A stretch of DNA of 64,000 nucleotides. Source: Streptomyces fumigatiscleroticus. Lineage in GTDB: Bacteria; Actinomycetota; Actinomycetes; Streptomycetales; Streptomycetaceae. The stretch is taken from positions 124,001 through 188,000 of the forward strand of contig NZ_BMQF01000004.1 of NCBI RefSeq assembly GCF_014647975.1. The letters are read 5' to 3'. Under the pieces are notes generated by a model. It saw only the letters and a program-made list of their open reading frames with translations, made no database searches and was not told the origin of the DNA. Positions 36,168-43,813 of the stretch are shown here, piece after piece. Position numbers and translations under genes: made by a program. The stretch's first letter is position 1; each line of letters begins with the position of its first letter.

Positions 36168-36659
36168 ATGAAACCGCTGACCGAGCAAGAGATCCGTGCC
36201 GCCTTCGTCAACTGCACCAAGGGTGAGGCCAAGCGCCTCTCCGTCCCGCGCGACCTGGCCGACCGCCCCTGGCAGGACCTGGACTATCTCGGCTGGCGTG
36301 ACCCCCAGGCCCCCGGCCGCGCCTGTCTCGTGGCGGAGCTGGACGGGCGCCCCCGGGCGCTCGTGCTGCGCTCCCCGGGTCACGCCTCCCAACGGATGCG
36401 GCGCAGCATGTGCTCCATATGCCTGACCGGCCACGACGGCGGTGTCTCCCTGATGGTCGCGCCGAAGGCGGGCAGGGCCGGGCAGCAGGGCGACTCGGTG
36501 GGCGCCTACCTGTGCAGCGATCTTGCCTGTTCGCTGTATGTCCGGGGCAGGAAGGACGCGGGTGCCGGCGCACGGCTGACGGAGACGCTCACCGTGGAGG
36601 AGAAGATCGAACGGACCGTGGCGAACCTCGCCGCGTTCGTCGCCAAGGTGACCGCGTGA
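36168..36659 (+). CDS. FBP-domain zinc-finger protein (EF-G binding, FusB-related C-terminal domain)
   Basis: About 163 aa from ATG 36168. The conserved part has MCSICLTGHDGGVSLMVAPKAGRAG and GAYLCSDLACSLYVRG, giving the four-cysteine treble-clef zinc finger of the FBP C-terminal family. The related FusB/FusC proteins of firmicutes bind EF-G on the ribosome and give fusidic acid resistance. Actinomycete homologues are common and mostly unstudied. It is divergent from the TetR gene; a TTTGCC palindrome overlaps its promoter. An upstream ATG at 36127 would start inside that operator and is rejected. Confidence 0.85.
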   Translation: MKPLTEQEIRAAFVNCTKGEAKRLSVPRDLADRPWQDLDYLGWRDPQAPGRACLVAELDGRPRALVLRSPGHASQRMRRSMCSICLTGHDGGVSLMVAPKAGRAGQQGDSVGAYLCSDLACSLYVRGRKDAGAGARLTETLTVEEKIERTVANLAAFVAKVTA

Positions 36660-36707
36660 CCGGCCGGGTGTCACCCGGCCGGTCGCGGCCCGCGCACCGC
36701 GTACGGA

Positions 36708-37076
36708 TCAGCCCGCCCCGGCGTCGGGCACCTCCCCGGCCGCCCTCGGGATGCCGGTCAGATAGGTGAAGGTGCCGGTGAGGTCGAGCAGGCGTTCCAG
36801 GAAGTCGGGCCGCCTGTCCAGGCGGAGCCCGACGCCGGCGGTGTCGGCGTGGTGGTGGACCATCAGCAGCGCGGACAGGCCCATCGAGTCGATCCACGTC
36901 AGGTGCCGGAAGTCCAGCCGCAGCCGGCGGAAGGCCGTGTCCGGGGTGAGCCGCTCGGCGACGGTGCGGATGAGTTTCTCGCCCGTCCCACGGTCGAGAT
37001 CACCGGCGACCTCGACGATCAGCGCGTCCGGTACGGCGGTGACGACGAGGCTGAAGTCGGGTGATGGGGTGGTCAT
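36708..37076 (-). CDS. STAS-domain anti-sigma factor antagonist
   Basis: A 122-aa protein, the third gene of a coupled signalling operon (ATGA overlap with the cobalamin-module gene at 37073-37076). The STAS signature LTWIDSMGLSALLMVHHHA contains the D-S-x-G-L motif whose Ser is phosphorylated by an anti-sigma kinase and dephosphorylated by a PP2C phosphatase. The phosphatase is two genes upstream. In its unphosphorylated form it would bind the kinase and free a sigma factor. The cognate kinase and sigma gene are not in this window. Confidence 0.9.
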   Translation of the reverse strand: MTTPSPDFSLVVTAVPDALIVEVAGDLDRGTGEKLIRTVAERLTPDTAFRRLRLDFRHLTWIDSMGLSALLMVHHHADTAGVGLRLDRRPDFLERLLDLTGTFTYLTGIPRAAGEVPDAGAG

Positions 37077-38161
37077 GTGGTGTCCCCCGGGTCGGAGTCG
37101 AAACGGGCCGCGACGGCGGCGGCACCGCCACGGAGCATGGCCGTGGCACGCGGGAAGTCGTGGAGCTGCCGGGCGAGCAGGTTCAGCCCTGACGGCAGGC
37201 ACCGCGCGGAGACCGACCGCGCCTGGAGGACCTCGGCGGTCCAGAGCAGGAAGTCGGTGAACAGGCCGGCGTCGTCGACGTAGAGGGCGGTGGCGAGGAA
37301 GTCGACGATGAAGGCGTAGTCCTCGGCGGTGCGCTCGCGCTGGACGTCGGTGTAGAGCTCCATGGCGGGGAGGTGTTTGTCCAGGTCCGCCAGTGTCCGT
37401 TCGATCAGCTGGGGACGGGACTTCACGACCATCGTGTACTCCTGGTCGGCCAGGTGCGGCAGGTCGTCCACCGCCTGGCGGGCGGCGGTCGGGTCCGGAG
37501 CCGCCATACCGGCCTCCAGCGCGGCGGCGGCGGCCCGCGCGTCGGGCGCCCACCGGTCGGCGCCGCAGGCGCGGGCGTAGCGGCCGTCCAGGCCGAAGGC
37601 CCTGCCGCCCGCCATGACGGGCACGCCCACGGCCTGGCAGGCGGCGATCATCGCGTGGGCGGCCGGCAGCCTGGCCGGGAGCGAGGACGACAGCAGTGCC
37701 GCGTCCGCACGGGTGTGGTGCAGGTGGGCGATCAGATGCGAGCCGGGGAGCTGCGGGCCGAGGTAGTCCACCTGCCAGCCCCGCAGCTGGAGGACCTCCG
37801 TGACCAGACGGGCCGGGAAGGCGTGCCATTCGCCGTCCACGCACGCCACGGTCACCCGGCCCCGGCTCCGGCCCCGTTCCGGACCGTCCGCGGCGGGCGC
37901 GGGCGGGAGCAGCGCGGTGACGGCCCGCTCGTTGACGGCGGTGGCCGCGTGCTCCTGGGCCACCGTGATCCGGTTGGCCGCCCATTCCAGGCCGACCTTC
38001 TCCTGGACTCCGCCGACCGTGTCGAGCAGGAGCGTCTCCTTGTCGAGGCCGGCGTCGAGTCCCCGGTGCAGGACGGCGGCGGCCTGGTGCGCGTCGCCGT
38101 CGAGGACGGCCTCCCACAGCCGGTCGCGGACCTCGGACGTGGCGTTGCCTGAGTCGGTCAT
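37073..38161 (-). CDS. Stand-alone cobalamin-binding sensor with CarH-type photoreceptor signature
   Basis: About 362 aa from ATG 38161. Residues 15-95 form the four-helix cobalamin cap with W-AANRITVAQ-EH, exactly the W-x9-EH motif of the CarH/LitR adenosylcobalamin photoreceptors. The Rossmann-type B12 domain follows with GEWHAFPARL (E-x-H, the His that binds cobalt), SSSLPARL, and VMAGGRAFG (GG). There is no MerR DNA-binding domain. The C-terminal 110 residues (RPQLIERTLADLDKHLPAMEL, FIVDFLATALYVDD, ending FDSDPGDTT) form an extra helical domain of unknown function. Coupled by ATGA overlaps to the phosphatase before it and the STAS gene after it, so its output is probably the partner switch. 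Confidence 0.88.
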   Translation of the reverse strand: MTDSGNATSEVRDRLWEAVLDGDAHQAAAVLHRGLDAGLDKETLLLDTVGGVQEKVGLEWAANRITVAQEHAATAVNERAVTALLPPAPAADGPERGRSRGRVTVACVDGEWHAFPARLVTEVLQLRGWQVDYLGPQLPGSHLIAHLHHTRADAALLSSSLPARLPAAHAMIAACQAVGVPVMAGGRAFGLDGRYARACGADRWAPDARAAAAALEAGMAAPDPTAARQAVDDLPHLADQEYTMVVKSRPQLIERTLADLDKHLPAMELYTDVQRERTAEDYAFIVDFLATALYVDDAGLFTDFLLWTAEVLQARSVSARCLPSGLNLLARQLHDFPRATAMLRGGAAAVAARFDSDPGDTT

Positions 38162-39840
38162 GAGCTTCTCCCTTGCCGCTTGCGTGTCTTCCCGGGCCGG
38201 CCCTCTCCGTTGACGACCGCCAACGGACCGGCCCTGGGCGCGCTGATGGCGACCACCGCCATGTCGTCGTGGCGGCCTTGGCCCAGCCACTGCGCGGCCA
38301 GCATGTGCACGCGCTCCACCAGCGCCTCCGCCGGCATGCCGGCGCACCCCGTCAGGTCCCGTTTGAGCCGCTCGCTGCCGTACAGCTCACCGCCCAGCGG
38401 CCCGCCGCGGGCCTCGGTGATGCCGTCGGTGTACAGCAGGCAGGTCTCCCCGGGGGCGAGGACGGTCTCCACGGTCCGCGCCGACACGGTCGGCATCGCG
38501 CCCACCAGGTCGCCGTAGGTGCCGCTCTCCTCGACCCGGCCGTCGCCGCGGACGACGAGCGGCGGGGGATGGCCCGCGCTGGTGAGCCGCAGCCGCACCC
38601 GCACCCCGCGCCGCCGTGCCGAGGCCAGCACCAGTGTCACGAACCGCGAGTGGCGGGACCTCAGGAGCGCGGCGTTCAGCAGGTTGAGCACGTACTCGTG
38701 GTCGTGCGAGAGGGGCAGCAGGGTGTGCAGGCTGTTGCGGATCTTGCCGGTCAGCACGGCGGCGTCCAGGCCCTTGCCCGCCACGTCCCCGAGGACGACG
38801 AGCGACTCCCGGGAGGGGTCGGCACCGGGATGGACGTCGTAGAAGTCGCCGCCGACCCGCTCGTCGTCCCGGGCGGGCCGGTAGCGTCCGGCGTACTCCA
38901 CGCCGTGCACGCCGCCCAGTTGGGGCGGCAGCAGGTCCCGGATCAGCGTCGCGGTGATGCCGGCCTGCTCGGTGTAGAGGCGGGCGGCGGACAGGGCGGC
39001 TCCCGCGCGGGCGGCGAACAGCCGGGCGAAGCCGTCCTCGCTCTCGCTGAAGGCCCGCGCGGTGCCGGGGCGCAGCAGGATCAGGGCGCCGTCGGCGGTG
39101 CCGCGGCCGGGCAGCGGGGTGACGATGACGGAGCCGACCGGGCCCGCGAACCCCTCGGGGATCGCCCACGGGGGGATGTCACCCGGGTCGATCCACTGCG
39201 TGGGGATGGGCGGGAGACCCTGGAGCGCCTCGGCCAGCCCGGGCACCGTGGCCGGCTCGATGGCCCGCAGCACCTGGGTGACGGGGCCGCCGGCCCGCGC
39301 GTAGGTGAGTGAGAAGCAGGGGCCCTGGGCGGGGGTGACGAGGACGGCGGCGTCCGCGAGGTGACACGCCGCCAGACGCGCGGTCGCCTCGGTGCAGTGC
39401 GCCACGTTCAGCGACGACAGCAGGGTGCTGGAGACCTCGGAGAGGATCGCCGCGCGCTCCTGCTCGCTGCGCAGGATCTCCTCGGCCTGGCGGCGTTCGG
39501 TGTCGTCGATCAGCCACCACACCACGTCCCCGTCGGTGCTCGGCGTGGGATAGGCCTCGAAGAGGCGTTCGCCGATGGCACCGGACAGCGCGTCCAGGCG
39601 GGTGACCCCGAGACCGCCCGACATCCGCCGGTGCGCGTCCGCCAGCCAGTCGGGCAGGTCCTCGGGCGGCCGGTCGCCGCCCGCCGCGGCGGGGAGCAGT
39701 GCGCGGGCTGCGGTGTTGGCCTCGACGATGCCGCCGTCCCGGTCCACGACCAGGACCGGGCACGGGGCGTTGCTCCACGTCGAGCCGACGCTGACGCCGG
39801 CACCGCGGGAGCCGCCGGGAAGACCATGAGGAGAAACCAC
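38158..39840 (-). CDS. PAS-GAF-PP2C (SpoIIE/RsbU-type) phosphatase
   Basis: About 560 aa if GTG 39840 is the start, which is uncertain because no good ribosome-binding site is seen. Order: PAS segment (CPVLVVDRDGGIVEANTAARALL), a short coiled linker (TERRQAEEILRSEQERAAIL), GAF domain (residues about 130-300), and PP2C/SpoIIE domain with RVGGDFYDV, LGDVAGKGLDAA, SAGHPPPLV, LLYTDGITEA and DDMAVVAI, all metal ligands present. It should dephosphorylate the STAS protein encoded at the end of the same operon. The C-terminal 20 residues are basic. Confidence 0.9.
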   Translation of the reverse strand: MVSPHGLPGGSRGAGVSVGSTWSNAPCPVLVVDRDGGIVEANTAARALLPAAAGGDRPPEDLPDWLADAHRRMSGGLGVTRLDALSGAIGERLFEAYPTPSTDGDVVWWLIDDTERRQAEEILRSEQERAAILSEVSSTLLSSLNVAHCTEATARLAACHLADAAVLVTPAQGPCFSLTYARAGGPVTQVLRAIEPATVPGLAEALQGLPPIPTQWIDPGDIPPWAIPEGFAGPVGSVIVTPLPGRGTADGALILLRPGTARAFSESEDGFARLFAARAGAALSAARLYTEQAGITATLIRDLLPPQLGGVHGVEYAGRYRPARDDERVGGDFYDVHPGADPSRESLVVLGDVAGKGLDAAVLTGKIRNSLHTLLPLSHDHEYVLNLLNAALLRSRHSRFVTLVLASARRRGVRVRLRLTSAGHPPPLVVRGDGRVEESGTYGDLVGAMPTVSARTVETVLAPGETCLLYTDGITEARGGPLGGELYGSERLKRDLTGCAGMPAEALVERVHMLAAQWLGQGRHDDMAVVAISAPRAGPLAVVNGEGRPGKTRKRQGRSS

Positions 39841-40156
39841 AACCGGGAGCACGCGTGCCCGCGCGCCCCACCACCTTCCTGACCGTCGCACGTTGTCTCG
39901 CGGCCACCGTCTCGTGGGGCTGTGACCGGCCGCAAGCGACCTTCGGACTCGTACGGAATTCGAGGTTGTCAGGCGTTTTCTGTCCGGTTGTGACCACGAC
40001 TCGGGGCTTCCCCGCCGGCCCGTACGGCGGTCCCGGGGCCGGCCGCTCCGCCGGGTGTGCCGTCGCGGAAGTGCGGAAACGGTCCGCCAGCGGGCGGCAC
40101 GGGAACCCGGAGGCCCGCCCACGAACAGGGGTGAGCGGGCTTGCCGGTTGCGCCGG
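39841..40156. other. Intergenic region upstream of the phosphatase operon
   Basis: About 316 bases between the phosphatase start and the stop of the chimeric pseudogene. Codon periodicity is weak and no conserved protein is recognised. It must carry the promoter of the PP2C/B12/STAS operon; a moderately AT-rich stretch lies at about 39950-40000 but no clear hexamers were identified. Confidence 0.5.
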
Positions 40157-40847
40157 TCAGCGGTGGTGAGGGGAGGTGAGGTAGTGCTGCCGGAGGAGTT
40201 CCTTGCCGTAGTCGTTGCCGTTGGGTGTGCGGATGATCGAGTGGACGTGCTTCTGGGCCGGGGAGCCGCCCTGCGTCGCGCCGTACGCGCCGGCGAGCGG
40301 CCGAGGCGCCTGGCAGTCGACCTCGACCCGGACGACGGGGGCTGTGCACCCGGACGTAGCAGGCGTCGTCGTCGCCGGTGCCGCCGGACCAGGTGACGTA
40401 GGTGTCGTCGAGGTACTTGCGGACCTCGGACTCCTCCCCGGCCGCCTCCTCGGCGCCGGTGCGGCGCAGCAGCCCGCGCAGCCGCAGCATGACCTCCTCC
40501 AGGGAGAAAGGCTTGGTCACGTGGTCGTCCGCCCCCGCCGACAGTCCGTCGAGGCGGTGCTCCAGCGCGTCACGGGCGGTGGGCATCAGCACGGGCAGGC
40601 CGGCGTGCTCGTAGCGCAGCCGCCGCAGCACCTGGAGGCCGTCGAGGTCGGGCAGCATGCCGTCCAGGACGACGACGTGCGGTGCGCAGCCGCGGGCCGG
40701 CGTGAGCGCGCTGCGGCCGTCCTCCGCCAGGAACGGCTGCCGGCCGGCCTCGGTGACGGCCCAGGACAGCAGCTCGGTCAGCTCGGGCTCGTCGTCGACG
40801 ATCAGGACCCGGACCGTGCCCTCACGGGCTCCGCAGGCGGCAGGCAT
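40157..40847 (-). pseudogene. Chimeric remnant: response-regulator receiver domain joined to a DUF3500 tail
   Basis: From ATG 40847 the protein reads as a complete OmpR-type receiver: VLIVDDEPELTELL, VVVLDGMLPDLDG (phospho-Asp), then HVTKPFSLEEVMLRLRGLLRR. The expected winged-helix DNA-binding domain is absent. Instead the frame runs into RKYLDDTYVTWSGG and CYVRVHSP, which with a -1 correction at the G5 run 40337-40341 continues VVRVEVDCQ, then HVHSIIRTPNGNDYGKELL and RQHYLTSPHH to the stop at 40157. Those are C-terminal motifs of DUF3500 proteins. So a deletion fused two genes in frame near 40430 and a 1-base shift followed. The receiver might still be made; no kinase gene is adjacent. Confidence 0.75.
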
Positions 40848-41081
40848 GCCCCGAGCCTGCCGCGGGAACCTGGACGCGGCCTGTGCGTCACCTGGGTGCG
40901 CGCCGTGACGCCGGCGACGAACAGACACGCTCCGGCCGGAACACCGCCCGTTGGGGGGAGGTTCCGCACCACGCTCCGCCCGGGGCCTGCGACCACTCGG
41001 TCCCGCCCGGCGAGGAACACCCGCTGATCTCCCCATCAGGGCGCCACGCGCGGAGTGGACGCCGCCCCGGCAGCCGTCGTC

Positions 41082-41531
41082 TCAGGGCCGGTGGCTCGCG
41101 GCGCGCTCCGCCGCCGCGTCGAAGTCCCGCCGCGCCCGCTCCACCAGCGGCAGGTGGTCCGTCGACCAGTCGGACAGCGTGGCGAAGATCGGCGCCAGGC
41201 TGCGGCCCAGCTCGCTGATCTCGTACTCCACCCTGGGGGGCACCTCGGGGTGGTACGTGCGCACCACCAGGCCGTCCCGCTCCAGCTGGCGCAGCCGCTG
41301 GGTGAGCACCTTGGCCGTGATGGTGCCGATGGTGCGGTGCAGCTCGACGAAGCGCTGCCTGCCGAACTCGTTGAGGGTCCACAGGATCGGCGTCGTCCAG
41401 CGGCTGAAGACGATGTCGAGAACGGGCGCGATGGGGCACGCCTGCTCCGCTCCGCCGGGCGCCGGGTGCGCGCCGGCCCGCTCCTTCTCCGTGGTGCTCT
41501 TCATCGGGGCGTCCACCTTCCGGGAAGTCAC
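41082..41531 (-). CDS. HxlR family regulator
   Basis: A 149-aa winged-helix protein from GTG 41531 (AGGAG three bases before). Signature: CPIAPVLDIVFSRWTTPILWTLN, then RFVELHRTIGTITAKVLTQRLRQLERDGLV and YEISELGRSLAPIF. HxlR proteins sense oxidants or electrophiles and control divergent detoxification genes. Here the divergent gene is an NmrA-type NAD(P)H oxidoreductase, a common pairing. An internal ATG at 41504 is an alternative start. Confidence 0.92.
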   Translation of the reverse strand: MTSRKVDAPMKSTTEKERAGAHPAPGGAEQACPIAPVLDIVFSRWTTPILWTLNEFGRQRFVELHRTIGTITAKVLTQRLRQLERDGLVVRTYHPEVPPRVEYEISELGRSLAPIFATLSDWSTDHLPLVERARRDFDAAAERAASHRP

Positions 41532-41634
41532 TTTCTCCTAGGTACCTACTATTCCCAGGATGTTAGCGTTCCCGCCAGGACGCCGGCCCCCACCGCGTGA
41601 CCGCTCACCGAGCCCCGTCCATGGTTCACACGTG

Positions 41635-41682
41635 TGACTTACTCAGCACTGACACATATGACTCGCTCATCCCTGGCACACG
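41635..41682 (+). repeat. 24-bp imperfect direct repeat in the HxlR/NmrA control region
   Basis: Two head-to-tail 24-base units (41635-41658 and 41659-41682) share 17 positions; each begins TGACT-N2-CTCA and contains CTG-N-CACA. They lie just upstream of the NmrA-type gene (start 41699). Near the HxlR start there is also TACCTACTA. They may be regulator half-sites on the same helix face. Confidence 0.45.
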
Positions 41683-41698
41683 CACTGAGGAGCTACTT

Positions 41699-42544
41699 AT
41701 GATCGTCGTCACCGGAGCCACCGGAAACGTCGGCCGCCCCCTGGTCGCCGCGCTCGCCGAGGCGGGCGAGGAGGTCGTGGCCGTCTCCCGGCGCCCGCTG
41801 CCCCCCGACTATCCGGCCGGCGTCCGCCACGCCCAGGCCGACCTGGCCGACTTCGCGAGCATGCGGCCCGTCCTGGAAGGCGCCGACGCCTTCTTCCTCC
41901 TGCTCGCCGGCGACCTCAACGGCCCCGGCGAGAGCGCCTCCGCCCTGCTGGACATCGCCGAGGAGGCCGGAGTCGAGCGGGTCGTACTGCTCTCCTCCCA
42001 GATCAACGAGACCCGTCCGGGTGCCGTGTCGCACGCCCGGCTGAGCGAGTTCGAGGAGGCGGTGCGGAACTCCGGCCTCGACTTCACGATCCTGCGGGCG
42101 GGCGGTTTCGCCTCCAACGCCCTCGCCTGGGCGGAGTCGGTCCGCGCCCGGCGCACGGTGCTGGCGCCCTTCGCCGACGTCGCCCTGCCCGTCGTCGACC
42201 CGGCCGACATCGCCGACGTCGCCGCGGTGGCACTGCGCGAGGACGGCCACACCGGCCGCACCTACGTCCTCACCGGTCCCGAGGCGGTCACCCCGCGCGA
42301 GCAGGCCGCGGCCATCGCCGAGGCCCTGGGCGAGGAGGTGACCTTCGTGGAGCTGACCCGCGAGCAGGCCCGCGCCCATCTGTCCCGGTTCATGCCGGAG
42401 GCCGTCGTCGACGGCACGCTGGACGTCCTGGGCAAGCCGCTCCCCGCCGAGCAGGAGGTCGGCCCGGACGTGGAGAAGGTCCTCCAGCGCCCGGCCCGCC
42501 CCTTCGGCGAGTGGGCCGCCCGCACCCTGCCGGCCTTCCGCTGA
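41699..42544 (+). CDS. NmrA-type NAD(P)H-binding oxidoreductase
   Basis: A 281-aa protein from ATG 41699 with GAGGAG before it. N-terminal Rossmann motif IVVTGATGNVGRPLVAAL; then RRPLPPDYPAG, VVLLSSQINE, DFTILRAGGFASNALAWAE and YVLTGPEAVTPREQAAAIAEALG, the usual pattern of the NmrA/YtfG quinone-oxidoreductase-like SDR-a5 group. It probably reduces quinones or senses redox state. Divergent from the HxlR gene, its likely repressor. Confidence 0.9.
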   Translation: MIVVTGATGNVGRPLVAALAEAGEEVVAVSRRPLPPDYPAGVRHAQADLADFASMRPVLEGADAFFLLLAGDLNGPGESASALLDIAEEAGVERVVLLSSQINETRPGAVSHARLSEFEEAVRNSGLDFTILRAGGFASNALAWAESVRARRTVLAPFADVALPVVDPADIADVAAVALREDGHTGRTYVLTGPEAVTPREQAAAIAEALGEEVTFVELTREQARAHLSRFMPEAVVDGTLDVLGKPLPAEQEVGPDVEKVLQRPARPFGEWAARTLPAFR

Positions 42545-42603
42545 GCCCCGTCCCGGGCGTGCCGGACTCCGCACGCACGCCCGGAAGGGCCGGTCTCCGG
42601 CAC

Positions 42604-42649
42604 ACGGCTCCGCCCGGCACCGGGAGACCCGGGCGCCGGGCGAAGCCGT
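42604..42649. terminator. Bidirectional terminator between NmrA-type and TetR genes
   Basis: ACGGCTCCGCCCGGC (42604-42618) pairs with GCCGGGCGAAGCCGT (42635-42649) with one mismatch, then TTT on the plus strand. It lies between convergent genes. Confidence 0.65.
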
Positions 42650-42650
42650 T

Positions 42651-43283
42651 TCACAGCCCCAGGCCGTCCGGGAGGACGGTGCGGGCGATGCGGTCGGCGT
42701 GGGTGCGCACGGCGCCGGCGAGGTCCAGCGTGCCGCCGGAGATCACCCACTGCAACTGAAGGCCGTCGCTGACGGCGATGCACTCGCGGGCGACCGCCGC
42801 GCAGTCGGTGCCCTCGCGCGGCGTGCCGCGCTCCATCGCGCCGCGCAACTGCCCGGCGAGTGCCTCCACGGCGCGCTGGTAGCGCTCGGCGAAGAGGGCG
42901 TGCGCGGCACCGGCCGGGTCGGCCGCCTCGGCGGAGGTCAGCACGAAGAGCTCGATGAGACCCGGCTCGGCGAGATGGCGTTCGGTGGCCGCCACCATGG
43001 CGCGCAGCACCGTACGGCCGTCGGCGTCGTCCTTCAGATGCGCCCACCATTGCGCCTCCGCGGTGAAGCGGTGCTCCATGACGGCGAGCAGCAGGTGCTT
43101 CTTGCTGGGGAAATGGTGCAGCAGACCGCCCTCGGTGATGCCGACGTCCTCGGCGATACGTGTGAGCGCGGTCCGGTGATAGCCCTCTTCGGCGAACCGG
43201 TGCGCGGCCGCTTCCACGATCTTCTGGCGCCGGGCGATGCCGACCGAGTAGCTGCCGCGCCGGCCTCGGGTGCTGCTGGTCAT
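42651..43283 (-). CDS. TetR family regulator, probable rhamnosidase repressor
   Basis: A 210-aa protein: RRGSYSVGIARRQKIVEAAAHRFAEEGYHRTALTRIAEDVGITEGGLLHHFPSKKHLLLAV gives the full HTH (in pieces: residues 8-60). The N-terminal RRGSYSVGIARR is typical of Streptomyces TetR proteins that sit next to glycosidase genes. Across the divergent promoter, with its 9-base palindrome, only the C-terminal stump of an alpha-L-rhamnosidase remains, so the regulator is orphaned. Confidence 0.9.
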   Translation of the reverse strand: MTSSTRGRRGSYSVGIARRQKIVEAAAHRFAEEGYHRTALTRIAEDVGITEGGLLHHFPSKKHLLLAVMEHRFTAEAQWWAHLKDDADGRTVLRAMVAATERHLAEPGLIELFVLTSAEAADPAGAAHALFAERYQRAVEALAGQLRGAMERGTPREGTDCAAVARECIAVSDGLQLQWVISGGTLDLAGAVRTHADRIARTVLPDGLGL

Positions 43284-43365
43284 GGCTTCACCGTAGTCAC
43301 CGCGCGGCGACGGGGCGCGGGCCGCTGATCGAACATCACACCGCTGTGACGTGCGTCACCCGGCA

Positions 43366-43387
43366 AAAACCTAGCGCACTAGGTTTT
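43366..43387. promoter_or_regulatory. TetR operator-like palindrome in front of the rhamnosidase remnant
   Basis: AAAACCTAG (43366-43374), CGCA, CTAGGTTTT (43379-43387), perfect 9-base arms. It lies 83 bases upstream of the TetR start and about 40 before the rhamnosidase remnant. Likely bound by that TetR. Confidence 0.7.
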
Positions 43388-43424
43388 CGGCTCGCATCAT
43401 CGTCCGGAAACACAACCACTAAAG

Positions 43425-43743
43425 CAAGGGCGCCGTCGTCTCCTTCCTGCACCAGTACGTCGCCGGCCTCCGCCTGCCCCCGGCGCCGGACGCGGCGAGC
43501 GCCGGCTACCGGCGCTTCGTCGTCGCCCCCCGGCCCGGCGGCGGCCTCACCTCGGCCTCGGCCCGCCACGACTCGCTCCACGGCACCATCGCCTGCCGGT
43601 GGCACCGGCGGGACGACACCTTCACCCTGACCGTGGAGGTCCCCCCGGGCACCGAGGCCGAGATCCACCTGCCCGGAACCCGGCCCACGACCGCCACCCC
43701 CGGCACCCACACCTACACCGTCGGGCTGCCGGGCGGCGCGTAG
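43425..43743 (+). pseudogene. C-terminal stump of a GH78 alpha-L-rhamnosidase
   Basis: Reading the frame that ends at TAG 43743 gives GAVVSFLHQYVAGLRLPPAP, then GYRRFVVAPRPGGGLTSASA, RHDSLHGTIACRWHRRDDTF and LTVEVPPGTEAEIHLPG. This is the extreme C-terminus of GH78 alpha-L-rhamnosidases (the end of the alpha/alpha barrel and the closing beta domain), about 105 of roughly 900-1050 residues. There is no start codon with a ribosome-binding site and the whole catalytic barrel is missing. The promoter and operator just upstream appear intact, so a deletion removed the middle of the gene. Confidence 0.8.
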
Positions 43744-43813
43744 CCGTACCCGGCCGCCCGGGGTTGACCCTCGACCTGGTTCAGGGCCCAGAGTTCCGGG
43801 TGTGGAGAGCGAG

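Noticed and set aside
40337..40341. Treating the G5 frameshift as a sequencing error in an intact gene
   Set aside because: Even with the shift corrected the protein is a receiver joined to a DUF3500 tail, so the chimera remains regardless.
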